Of a stretch of 64,000 nt of DNA, positions 35,301-46,465 are shown piece after piece. Position 1 is the stretch's first letter, and each line of letters starts with the position of its first letter. Under the pieces are notes generated by a model. That model searched no databases. It saw nothing but the letters and a program-made list of their open reading frames with translations, and was not told where the DNA came from. The DNA is taken from positions 17,434,723 through 17,498,722 of the forward strand of contig JADWOT020000002.1 of NCBI GenBank assembly GCA_036345935.2, given 5' to 3'. The position numbers were made by a program, and so were the translations under genes. The stretch comes from Taenia hydatigena. Lineage: Eukaryota > Platyhelminthes > Cestoda > Cyclophyllidea > Taeniidae.

Positions 35301-37946
35301 AAAAGGAAGGTTAAAAAGACGTTTAATCTTGTTTAGCGACTCACAGCAGACAAGAAAAATACTTTAGAATTTCCAGTGCTTAAACATAATCAATTACGTC
35401 AAATATGCGAAACACAATAGTGTGATATTTACAAACCAAATTTTGTAAGGTTTAGTTTTGGAGATTTTGTTTTACGTTGTGGATTAATATTCACTGGAAC
35501 TCAAGTTCAAGGATGGCAGGCGCGCGTTGCATCTTCGTGTGTCATCTGTTAATACTTGCAAATCCGTAGCCAGCAGCGGTGAGTGCGTATTTATTTCTAA
35601 TACTGGTTATTAATCCACGTCTCGTTTCCTTTTTTGTGTCTTCTAATTTGAAGTTCTGTAGCATGTGTTTCTGGCTGGGTGTTGTGGACTGGACTTAGTG
35701 GCTGTGCACTTATTTTTGTGCGTGATGTAAATTAAGGTTTGCGTCTCCTTTTGGGTAGTGGATTTAATGCATAAGACAGACGATTTTATCAGTGGGAAAT
35801 CTGTGTGACATTTTTGAGCATTAAAGGGTACGATTAATACCTTCTCTAATATTTATGCCTGGTGATTTAGACCAAATGATTAATTGTGCCGCTTTCCCAT
35901 TTCGTTGGATTACTTGTTTGTCGAAAATAAGTCGCAACTGTGGTGAATTTGGAGAGTCTGTGCATGAGCATAGGGATAACGACTCATTACTAGTTATGTA
36001 GTGTACGGGTGGTTTGTGAATGAAATACCTAGATTTGGAAATACGGCTGTTCTGGCACTCCTTGGCCCACTCTATACTTTTGGCCTTGGTAGTTTTTGGC
36101 GTTATCTATGGTTGTTGATCTGCTACTGTGTCTACTCAGGGCTTTCAGTCCATACATTCACCTATGATTTGTTCGCCTAAGGCTAGATTCGCGTCAAGTA
36201 TCGCTGGATGTGAAAAATGATTCATGTGCCACGAGGTTTGGTGGAGGTAACTCATCTTCGAGATGAACCTAGCGCGCTAACAAATAGAGGGTTTTTGACT
36301 GCCACAACCCAGTTCTAAGTGTTACTACGCCGTTACCGCTTACCTTGAGTTGGACATTGTGCTGGACCAGGCAGATAGGCCAATAGTGTCTCGCAGTCTT
36401 GATTAGCATGTCGTTACAGGGTGTTGAGGATTGTTGCAGATCTCTGATGTCGTTTAATTTTGGATAATAAACAAATATGCTTTGAATTTCTCTGTTTTCA
36501 TTTGTCTTCAGTAGATTGAAGGAGCTGCCTATTTAGGAAAGATAAACGTCCACACTTATGCCATTGTATTAGGATATACACAAACTTTTTTTGCATTGGA
36601 ACAGGACCCTCATACGCGCTTGGTGTTGAAAGGATTCGGGCAACTGTGAGAGCGTTGGAACCGCACCTTTCGATCCTGGCGCAAGATTAGTGAGGCCTGA
36701 AGCCTTGTCTTGTGGGAAAGGGTTAGATTATTTTGTTTTGAGTGAGTTACTGAGCCTTGTTGACGAAGTTAACTCAAATTCATGTCAATCATCGTGCCAA
36801 AACGCTTAAGTAGGAAAGTGAGTCGTTACTTTTTCTGCAATTGGGCCAACTTTGGGACCATTGTTATTGGTGTCGTTCACAATTTACCCAACATAATCCC
36901 GTTTACATTTTCGTGATGTATGTTAAGGACTTTGCACAATGGTGCTCTCTGAGTAAAAAGCTGGTTTTTATCAAACAAGCTTGTAAGAACTTGGTGAATG
37001 TGGGAAGTTAGTGGGATAGAAACCCAGTGAATGTTGTCGTGTCATTTATGTTGTGGGTTAAACACGGTAAAGTAGGAGTGAGTGAGTGAGGAGTTGGAAT
37101 GGAATGATCGCCCAATTGGTTCGTTTTGTTTTGGACGGGTTGGTCTTGTTCCTATGATGCCAATTGTCGACCCCACTTGTGGGTTACTTTTGACCAAGTA
37201 AGGAAGTGAATTTAGGTTAAGGCGAATGACGAAGTCGACCGTAATCTCGTTGACTTGAGTGGGTTCAGATGTTTGCTTACGTCAGTTATTCAAACATTTG
37301 CTTGGCAAGTGCTGAAGCAGAATGTAGAATTCCCGGTATATCTAAGTTCCAAGTGGAATTGAGTAGAGCCATCAATGGGATGGTGTTCATGGTTAGGATT
37401 CATGCAAGAGATGGGGTTTCTTATGGTTTGCTTGAAAGAATGCGTGCCTCGCTTTCATTTGTATGACTGCTTTATTTCCGATGGAATTTGTACCTGCAGG
37501 AGGCAAAAGAGGATGCATTAATGACAAGTGTTCTGATTGAGAGAATCATGTGGGAGAGAAGTGTTTACAATTAACCTGAGAAAGGGTTGATTGAGACATC
37601 CACTTGTGCGCCTTCGAACTCGTTCTACTTACATACGACTTAAATGGTTGTGAATTCGAATCTTGTGACCATTTCCTGAGGCTGTTTGAGAGTTAACCGT
37701 CAGTCCACTTTTTCATCTCTAACCGAACCAGGTAAGCAGTTACTTTTGTGTGATTAGAGAACCAAACTGTCGAGTTGCTCATTATCTGAGAACAACACTA
37801 TCCGCTAAAATGTTTGAGCATTACGCTATTATAGTATCCCATATAAGCAATTTTTCAATGTGCACACCAGCACAAATAATTCATGCGCCTGGTGGATTAG
37901 TTTGTGAAACTAATGGGTGGAAGGGTAGGGCGGCATGCGATGTGAC
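35301..37946. other. Unassigned DNA
   Basis: No gene was recognised. A short GTGA run lies near 37,077-37,092. The right end of the gypsy element should fall in the first few hundred bases but its edge cannot be defined. Confidence 0.45.
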
Positions 37947-38018
37947 ACAATCATGGCTAGTCCATGGTAGCTGCATTATTTTTCTCACTCGCTCGCGGAT
38001 TCGAATCCTTTCATTGAC
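37947..38018 (+). tRNA. tRNA-like pseudogene or tRNA-derived repeat
   Basis: TGGCTAGTCCATGG (from 37,954) resembles an A box, and its D-arm can fold with GCTA pairing TAGC. GATTCGAATCC (37,998-38,008) matches a B box with one difference. The 44-nt spacing is right for a tRNA. The anticodon stem is not convincing, the T stem has mismatches and the acceptor strands do not pair well. A degenerate copy is more likely than a working gene. Confidence 0.4.
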
Positions 38019-39126
38019 AAAACCGACATTTGGGCAACGAAGCGCCTACTGGAAATAAGCGATCACAAAGGGGAGATTAAGAGTTACTAAGGCAAACAAG
38101 GTGCGCATTGTCCTCCAAGATTAATGCCAGTATCTAGACCTCGAAATTTTGAAGCGTTTTGCAATCCGAAACAGTGGGTGCTTGAGCGATAAAAGTGGTA
38201 AAAATAATTGCAGATTGGGACACTCCACAGCATCTTCCATAGAATACGCAATATTTTAAGGAAAACGGCGAGTTGGGTTATTATTTAAGCCTTATATACG
38301 TGTGACCACACATCGGGACAGGGAGTGAACCCAAGTGGTAGTCAAAAGTGGAAGCATGAAACGGTTGTATCTGAGACGAGTGACTTATCTGTTGCTTAAT
38401 GTGTGTCATGTCTATAGCTAGAAGCGCATTGTAATGGAGGTGTGAATGGATCCGAAGCGAGAAGAGAGTTAAAACTTTTGATGAGTTCTTGTTGTGTTGT
38501 TGCTTTGGCTCATGGAATAGACAAATAAAGTATATTTATGCAGCTGATGGTAGGATTCGTTTTGATTCAAATCCTCATCACAGTGTTGCATCCCACCTGC
38601 TTCAAAAATATTTTGCAGCTCATTATTTCGTTTATACAATGTTTTCTTCTGTGGTAGATAAGCCCAATCGTTTTCGCAACAAGTAGCAAATCTATGACAC
38701 AACGACCACCAGGGGAATTGTTTGCTGCCAGATGAAGTAGTTGTCGATATTTGGTGAGATGCAACAGCACTGATGACAATGTTGGTACAAGTTGACTTAG
38801 CGCAGATTGTGATGTTGAATTATTGCTTGCCTCATAGTTATACGAGGAAGAAGTGTGCAAACGCCGTGGGCACGTGACTTTGAAACCGGACGATACGGAG
38901 AGAACCGATGTGCTAGCCTCAAGGCGTGACTTTTTGGATCGTTATCATGCAAATCGTCTATACTAGCACCTTTCAGTAATGGTGAGTTACAGTAGCCTTC
39001 AATTGTTTGCCGCATATCTTTATTTTCATTTCTCGCATTGAACTCGTATATTTGTTTAGCTGTTTGTCTCGTACAAAGTTTTGCTCATGCCATTTCCATT
39101 CCCAGTCATGATTGTGCACTTTCTTG
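38019..39126. other. Upstream region of the FBXO4-like gene
   Basis: This should contain the promoter and any 5' exons. No TATA box or upstream exon can be named with confidence. Two overlapping frames at 38.47-38.86 kb have no recognised product. Confidence 0.4.
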
Positions 39127-40068
39127 ATGCTTCAGGCAGAAGATAGTTCACAGCGTAAAATCACCGATCTTCGACCTGAATTGGCGTTGCGAATTTGTGG
39201 ATTTCTTGATGTGCCAGATTTGGCGAATCTATGCGAGAGCATTCCAGGTTGGCGGTGGATCCTCTCAACATGCCCATTCCCCACCCTCATCTATGATCAC
39301 ATTAACCGGTGGAGTTGGTTAGACAAACGTCTTTGCCAGCTACTCTTCCCACAGTCCTCACCCACCTCTTTTCAAAACGCTTCTGAAGCCATTCGATATT
39401 GGAAGGAGCAAAATGACTCTTATGAGCGTTTCATGTCGACACCTGCTCGTGGCAAAGCCCCAAGAACTGCACACTTTAGCATTTTGCCAGATCATAAGGT
39501 AAGAGCGATGTCGGAAGGGGAATTCGCACTGCGGATGGAAGCATCCAACATCCCGCTATTCGGCTACTTTTCAATGATCAAGTACCGATCTCACACGCGC
39601 ATTGTCGGTATGCATGGCTGCATTTTTTCTGTTCATTCGACTGCAAGAGGTAAGAGTTTTATTTCTAGAGTGGCATCATTTGCAGGAGAACGAGATGGAC
39701 ATGACTGCTGTGACTGCATAATCTATTTGACGGGTGCTTCGCGCCTCCTGAGGAATGATTTTGCATCCACCATGGAATCTCTTGCACCTCATCAAACATT
39801 GCCGATTGCGGTGATTATAAATGCGGAGGATGATGAGTCAAGTGAGATGGATAGTCTGGCGCGATTCATTCAGAGCCTTGGTGGCTTGGAGGGCTCTGCG
39901 TTGGCTACTGTGCAGACGAATTGGCGATTGTGGTGCATTAGGCGCCATGGAGGGAACTTTACCAACTGGTCGGATTTGTTGGAGTGGAGCTTTTACGACG
40001 TGATGTGCAAAAGACTTGAGAGTGGTCAGAAGCACGATTGTGTGGCAGGCGAGAGACAAATCGTGTGA
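39127..40068 (+). CDS. FBXO4-like F-box protein with degenerate GTPase-like domain
   Basis: In one frame from ATG at 39,127 to TGA at 40,068 this encodes about 313 residues. An F-box lies at about residues 12-55 (ITDLRPELALRICGFL..., then DVPDLANLCESIPGWRWI), the part that binds SKP1 in SCF ubiquitin ligases. The C-terminal half follows the order of the FBXO4 small-GTPase-like domain, which in vertebrates binds the telomere protein TRF1. Its landmarks are IPLFGYFSM (142-150), CDCIIYLTGA (about 195-204), LPIAVIINAED (225-235), then NWRLWCI (265-271) and SDLLEWSFYDV near the end. As in FBXO4, no P-loop GxxxxGK[ST] is present, so GTP binding is not expected. A possible 36-nt in-frame intron lies at 39,650-39,685. 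The start is uncertain: a TGA lies at 39,109, and CTTCAG ending at 39,135 could be a splice acceptor joining an upstream exon. Assignment to FBXO4 rests on motif order by eye; another F-box subfamily is possible. Confidence 0.65.
   Translation: MLQAEDSSQRKITDLRPELALRICGFLDVPDLANLCESIPGWRWILSTCPFPTLIYDHINRWSWLDKRLCQLLFPQSSPTSFQNASEAIRYWKEQNDSYERFMSTPARGKAPRTAHFSILPDHKVRAMSEGEFALRMEASNIPLFGYFSMIKYRSHTRIVGMHGCIFSVHSTARGKSFISRVASFAGERDGHDCCDCIIYLTGASRLLRNDFASTMESLAPHQTLPIAVIINAEDDESSEMDSLARFIQSLGGLEGSALATVQTNWRLWCIRRHGGNFTNWSDLLEWSFYDVMCKRLESGQKHDCVAGERQIV
39650..39685 (+). other. Possible 36-nt mini-intron inside the FBXO4-like gene
   Basis: GTAAGAG follows CAAGAG at 39,650, and TTTGCAG ends at 39,685. 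Removing exactly 36 nt keeps the frame and gives STARGERDGHDC. Retaining it adds 12 codons (KSFISRVASFAG) without a stop. Both forms are therefore translatable and only transcript data can decide. Confidence 0.5.
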
Positions 40069-40299
40069 TTGTATTCTGTGTGTATTTAACGTAGATGATG
40101 TCTTTGTTTGTTTTCATTGCTTATTTTGTTGGGTAACTGAGCCGAGAATGGTGTGAGTGAGGCATGGAATGACTTGTTTGGAATGCATTGTAGTCGTTGA
40201 GTTGCTACGCTGCTTTTGTTGAGTGATTGGATGAGTAAGGGCAGACCTTTGTAGTACTGCGCTAAATGTTGTGGAGACAGAGGGTGAATCGGGTCGGTA

Positions 40300-40305
40300 A
40301 ATAAA
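40300..40305 (+). other. Candidate poly(A) signal of the FBXO4-like gene
   Basis: AATAAA lies 232 nt after the TGA, in GGTAAATAAATG. Position and strand fit the 3' end of the gene. Confidence 0.45.
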
Positions 40306-43300
40306 TGAACAGATGAATCAGTTAAGCTGGAACAACTTGGAACAAGACATTTGGGGAAGCCCTCTAAAATGCTCTTATTTTTTGTCACTTCGGAGCCCGA
40401 GACTGTAGAAGGAGAATGAGAATTAGGAAGATGACAACCACAAACAGGTCATTGTTTCATCGAAAGTGAAATTATTGTGCTGTTTAGTTAGGATTGTTGA
40501 GAGGGAGTTGCGAAATTGCCTGATCGCAGATTGGCCTTGTCGTGGTTTTGCATTAGTGCCTTCCGCAAGTTATGGGAAGAGGGAGGACCTCAGCACCATT
40601 TGCCACGTTTTCTTCCTACAATGTAGAGCCAAGAAACTGTATTTTAAAGTGTGGAATCATAAAAGGTCACATGGAATAGAGCATCGCAGGAAGAAGATGT
40701 ATTTCTTTTCGACGAATTTTTGATCGCCTCCATGCCTTAGTTGCTAAGCCTCACAGGAAACTGCTTAGGCAAATACTGCAGGGAGGAGGAGAATATGCCA
40801 CGATCCAAAGTGAGGTTCAACCATTTGGAAGTCACCGCTGTTTGGCTTGCTAAAGAAAGAGAGGAAAGAAGTAAGATGGAGGCAGTTCAGTGAACCCAGC
40901 ATCAAGTACTTCGTGCTAACCTCTGTCAGCATTGTTGGAGGTGGTGGTCATCCAAGGTCCATTAGTACTCCTCTCACTGCTTCTAATTTCACCAGCCTAA
41001 ATGCACCAGTGCGGACGCCTACACTGCATTAGTTTGAACTATGTAGTCGACTTTTAAGTTGACAATGAAGCTTGCATCCACCCTTCACAGGCATCCTTGA
41101 TGGACACCGAGAGGAACGAAGCAGCATTTACAACGCCTACTTTGGTCCAACTTTCTTTCCGATGGGAGAAATAGCACTTCTGACTGTGCTGACATCACTT
41201 GTCGAATCGTGGAGTCGGCTCTCTATCCCATGTGATGGAATGTGGTTTTCTCATGCTCTGCATGAATATTATCGAAGTTATACAAAGTAAATTGTTTGTA
41301 GTACGCCATCTATCAGGAGGGCAGCTTTGTGTGGATGTGCATGTGCCTGATCAGAGTTTGTCAAGGCTCATTCTTACTGCTTGCACAAAATAATGGCAAA
41401 ATAATAGGTGGCTCTTGGCACTAATTTTGCAGCGTTTTTTGTTCATCTACTGTTGTGAGATTCGGACCATACAATAATCTAGGCGTGCATTACAAAATCA
41501 TCCACAAAATTGTGAAATTGTTACAGCATTCCATAAGCTGCTGCGCCAAGTCTAACATGCAGCATTTGGATTAGAATCCGTGGAAGGCATTGCAATGCTT
41601 TAGCAGTTGGATTAAATCCGCCTTTGATTACGCACATCGCTTAGTCTCCACGGCTTAGTCTTCAGGTCACGCAAGTAGCCTCTTGGTCCGCCTGAACGCT
41701 GGTGAAGCATTCACTGCAATGCAAACATGTGACCCCGCTACGACCACGGGAATACCTTGTGGTGCTGGTTGCAAGCCAACCTTATCCTAAAAGACAGCTA
41801 CTGTAAGTCCCAATGTTGGAGGCCGAATTTTAGCCAGAGATCAGAGAGACATCTGTCCCTGATGGGCAAATCTGTTAAGACTACAAGCAGAAGGTTGATA
41901 GTGACGTCTGCTCTTCATCGATGACCACATTTTCGCGTTCGGCAGGATTGCTATTTACGAAAGGAAAACTGCATAAAGCTGATGTGTACGGTGCGTCCAT
42001 CAGTGAAGACGTCAATCGAGTGACATCTCTTTCACCTCCTCATTGCCTCTACACAGCATAGCTAGGCAATAGGGCTGGGCAGCACGGAAGTTGGGGCAAG
42101 CTGGTTAGGATGAACAGACGCGAAACGTTACCTACAAGAGACTATTTGGATTTAATGAAATCGGGTTGTAAAAAGAAGCCTGACTATTAGTTGCAGAAAG
42201 TGCTGCATTTTGTGCTGGTTTAGAGGGCATTAATGGTCCCCGAAAGCGAAGTCAATGTATGACGCCGTCACTTGGGACAGCGTCACATTCGCAAGGAGGA
42301 AGGTGGATCGGTAGTGCTTACGTCTGAGGCACAAATGCATATTCGTGTTGACGCTGCTCCACCCAAGGCAATTAATCGGAACGCTTGAGACTACCGACTG
42401 TGTTGATTGTGGTGGGTGAAAAGGAGTTCTTGTGCTGGTATGATATGAAAGCGCCCTGATAACCTATGCACCAACTTAGGCTTGCAGCGGTTCGAAAGTT
42501 AGTAATGACTCAGTCTCGGCTGACCTCACTGTGCTACGTGTTCACACACAAAACTAAAGGCTCACCACAAGTGCGGTGTCCTGAACGTGGAGGTTATGGG
42601 GGCCAAACCCACCCGCCTGCTGCAGATCCCTGCAGATCCCCACGGACAGGTAGACTATCCTTGTGATTATTTTTGTCTAATTCATGAAACCTCCAATTAT
42701 AGGAAATCGCAGAAGAGGAGGATGATTTGTCAGGCGTACGGTCCACCGTGTCATCGGTAGCAGTGACACTATCCTAAAGGATTGGCATTTTCGCACAAAA
42801 TAAACGATGAATGCTTGTCGCTTCGAAAAGAACATAGACGTTCAAAATCTAAGTGCCAACAGTAAGCACAAGAATCCGCCTATCGATGAATGCTGTACCT
42901 ATCATTAGATATTATAGAGGGGTGTGCCCGAAATTTGGTTACTCTCATCATCTAAATAACTATGCTCGACACGCGGAAATTATTGAAACTACTTGCGTGG
43001 CCTAGAGACCAGCCCATCGACGAAGGTACAAACACCATCCAAGTGACCGCAGACGAGGCTTAGAGCTGGACAGACAACAAACGCAAAATCACTTGTGCTG
43101 AGTACTTTTATTGCCATGTTAAATTGTAGCTGCATTGTATTTGGGTTAAATATAATTAACTAGCCGAGTCCTTCATTGTCCACAGCTGGGTGTATGCTAG
43201 ATACCACACGCATTATTCGCATAGGCTACGTTTGCAGGGATTTCCTCATTCGTCTCCCCGCCTCCACGCCCATGCCTAAAACGAGAAGGTTGAATGTTCT

Positions 43301-45180
43301 GAGACACACTTATTGTCCTATACAAAAAGATAGACTAGTGGTGGGTTAATAAAAGGTTGCGCGATGACCATTGTCGACGGCGGGATATTCACATTGCGTT
43401 CCTGCCTCTCGTCTAAAAGGTGAGGATGGAGAAGCATGAGCGCTACAGCATTGCAGTAGTTTTTGTTGTTGTGATCCTAAAAAAATAAAAGCAACTAAGA
43501 ATTTGCCTAAAAATCTAATAGATAGTGATGAATATTTAGGAAAAGTCGTACTCTTAACTGACCTGTGTAATAAGAATCACTAAAAGCATGAAATCGTATT
43601 TTAAAGTCTTGTACAAGTGCCGTAAAAAATGTGTTTACAAAAATTTCTGCATAGTATTTTTCCTATGGCAATTATTCTGCTTTGTTCATACCCAATACCC
43701 TTCTCGTGTCTTTAGCGGCATATATGAAATGCCGGGCTTTGGTGTGGCTGTTGCTACGTCTAGTTTCAAATTTGCGCTAAAGAGTCTAGGTATGTAAGCT
43801 TCCATTTTGGAAATTTTTGACTTATTTTATGCGCGCGCATAAGTAAACCCGCAGTGTTGACATGACAGCGTAAGTGGCGACTTTTGAGGCTAGCTGAATT
43901 AGTGGCTTGTGTAATGCTTGTGGTGAAATGATCGAATTCTATCGAAGTATTTAATTAAATGCTGACGTGAGTCGCGTTTATTTACTTTGAGTGCATTTTG
44001 TACCGCGATGGTGTCTGCTGATTGTGGCCATTCTAAGACTTCCTCAAATTACGACGAAATGTCGGCGATCGGATTTCCTTATTATTGGTTAGCAGTGATT
44101 TATTTGTGGCGATAAATTGCATGTGGAATCTGCGGGTTCGCTGCTTGAGGGCAGTCGAGAAATCCCGAAGGAGTCAGCGGTAACGTTGATGATCTGGTAA
44201 TAATTATTGGGAGAAGCCACAAAATTGAGTCGAGGAAACTGTATGCAGACAGTTTGGCGATTGTATAATGTTAAACTCGACCAAAATTTTAGTCCTTAGC
44301 GCATTACTGAGCTGCAAACTGTACATTTCGGTCACTCTAGTGGTTGATTGTGAGAGTCCATCTATGAGATGGCGCTTCGAAGGACTTCCTTTCCCTTGCT
44401 GTAGTCGATAAAGAAATTACTGAATTTAGCGGCAGTTGCCAATAAAATAATGCATGCTGACTTCAGTGAATGGATGGAAAGTTTTGATTCTTGCAAAGAT
44501 GGCGAACCGGCTGGGATGTAACCTATCCAACTTTTCACCGAGTGATGATATAATACTAGAGATCGTCTCAGCGCAGATGTGAGAAGAGATGCGGAATAAC
44601 TCGGACTCTAAAATGCCAAATTCATGAACCAATGCTTTGCTTTCTCTCCGTGAGGTCACTTGAGCTTTTTTATGTGGCAATTTGATTTCTGCCTGGGTAA
44701 ATGACATGCCTCTCTAGCAGCTGGTCAATGTTGTGGCAAAAGTGGTTGTTGGTTGGAGACTTGTAATGATTTCTTCGCTTCTAGGAAAGGCTATCAAACC
44801 CCTATTTTTCAGTTGCGAAGGATGTGATAAATGTCTCCTCTGTTTAATACAGTAGTTGGTGCGCTGAAAGACTTCGCACTCTTTCATCACGAGTTTTGTT
44901 GCCCAATTAAGTAAAGTGTAATTCATTGGGCACTCCTTCCATGACGCGGAGAACCGCATTCCCATGGGATCGAGTGTGTGCGTGAAGGCAAACGCTCAGA
45001 AGGTTGTGTCCTTGGTGAGACTCCAGGTGTCACAAAATTGATCCACATCTCGTCCGTTTTCTCGACTGTAAGTACAGCGAAGGTCGTGGTGACTGTGTTG
45101 CCTAGTGGGAGGTACGGTACTTGTTAACTCCCCCCATGCTAACGTTACATATATTTGATGTGCTAATTTTTGCGAATGGG
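40306..45180. other. Unassigned DNA before the satellite
   Basis: No gene recognised. Frames reach 93 codons (44,426-44,707, minus) without known motifs. A segment near 43,380-43,445 (ATTCACATTGCGTTCCTGCC) resembles 61,728-61,790 (ATTCACATTGTCATTCCGCC) in the same orientation, possibly another old dispersed repeat. Confidence 0.4.
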
Positions 45181-45256
45181 CCTAATGCTCTTTATAAAAG
45201 ATATTATTTCGTTTTATAATTGACTGATTTAAATAGCTATAAGTATGCAAGGTTGG
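45181..45256 (+). repeat. Left flank of satellite block A (copy 1 of a direct repeat)
   Basis: This contains a TATAAAAGATATTATTTCG stretch, then TTTTATAATTGACTGATTTA, then AGCTATAAGTATGCAAGGT. It is repeated with about ten differences at 46,161-46,230, on the other side of block A. Confidence 0.85.
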
Positions 45257-45267
45257 AGAGTATTCAC

Positions 45268-46160
45268 CCACAGGTGGTTGCAAATTTCGCTATCACTGCT
45301 TGGAATTTTGCAGTATTATCCCAAAAGTGATCGCGAATTTCGCCCTCACCACTGGAAATTTTGTAGTATTGACCCACTGATCATTGAGAATTTCGCTTTC
45401 ACTGCTGGAAATTTTGTAGTATTGACCCACTGGCGATTGCGAATTGGGCCCTCACTGCTGGAAATTTTGTAGTATTGACCCACTGGCGATTGCGAATTTC
45501 ACCTCCACTGCTGGAATTTTGTAGTATTGACCCACTGGTGATTGCGAATTTCACCTCCACTGCTGGAATTTTGTAGTATTGAGCCACTGGTGATTGCGAA
45601 TTTCACCTCCACTGCTGGAATTTTGTAGCATTGACCCACTGGTGGTTGCGAATTGGGCCCTCACTGCTGGGAATTTTGGTGTATTGACCCACTGGTGAGT
45701 GCGAATTTCGCCCCCCCAGCTGGAAATTTTGGTGTATTGACCCACTGGTTATTGCGAATTTGGCCTTCACTGCTGCAAATTCCGCAGTTTCCATCCACCG
45801 TCGATTGCAAATTTCGCCCTCACTGCTGGAATTTTGTAGTATTGACCCACTGGTGATTTTGGATGTCGCCTTCACTGCTTGAAATTTTGTAGTGTTGACT
45901 CACTGGTGATTGCGAATTGGGCCCACACTGCTGGAAATTTTGTAGTATTGACCCACTGTCGATTTCGAAATGTCGTAGTATTGATCCCCTCGTGATTGCG
46001 AATTTCGCTCTCACTGGATGAAATACTGTACTATTGATCCCCTCGTGGTTGCGAATTTCGCTCTCACTGGATGAAATATCGTAGTATTGATCCCCTTGTG
46101 ATTGCGAATATCGCTCTCACTGGACGAAATGTCGTAGTATTGATCCCCTCGTCATTGCGA
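45268..46160. repeat. Satellite block A, about 17 units of 52-53 bp
   Basis: Units share TATTGACCCACTGGTGATTG, GCGAATTT, a variable C-rich part, CACTGCTGGAA and TTTTGTAGTATTGACCCAC. Most are 52 or 53 bp. The last units (from about 45,970) change toward the block B consensus, with GATCCCCTCGTGATTGCGAA and CTCACTGGATGAAAT. Short open frames on both strands shift frame each unit, because 52 and 53 are not multiples of three, so they are not genes. Confidence 0.95.
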
Positions 46161-46230
46161 ATGCTCCTTATAGAAAGTATTATTTCTTTTTATAATTGAC
46201 GGATTTAAAAAGCTATAAGCATACAAGGTG
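46161..46230 (+). repeat. Second copy of the block A left flank
   Basis: TATTATTTCTTTTTATAATT, GACGGATTTAAAAAGCTATA and AGCATACAAGGT match 45,181-45,256. Here it follows the right end of block A. Confidence 0.85.
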
Positions 46231-46465
46231 GGATAAGATAGTGAAATGCATGCAGGATTTTTTGGTGAATGACTGCATTTATTTCGTGCAAAAAAGTTTT
46301 TGATGGCTAAATACAATGTAACATCTGATTTGCGCTGTGCCTGTAGAATAAAAAAATAAGAGAAATCATGTCTTATCTGTAGAGGACATAGAGATTCCGG
46401 CTGTTTAAACGCCATTTTAAATGGATATTGCTTCCAATGAGCGTAAGCGAACTGACGAAAAAACG
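46231..46465. other. Non-repetitive spacer between satellite blocks
   Basis: About 235 bp without recognisable monomers or gene. It should represent the sequence that originally followed the duplicated flank. Confidence 0.6.
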
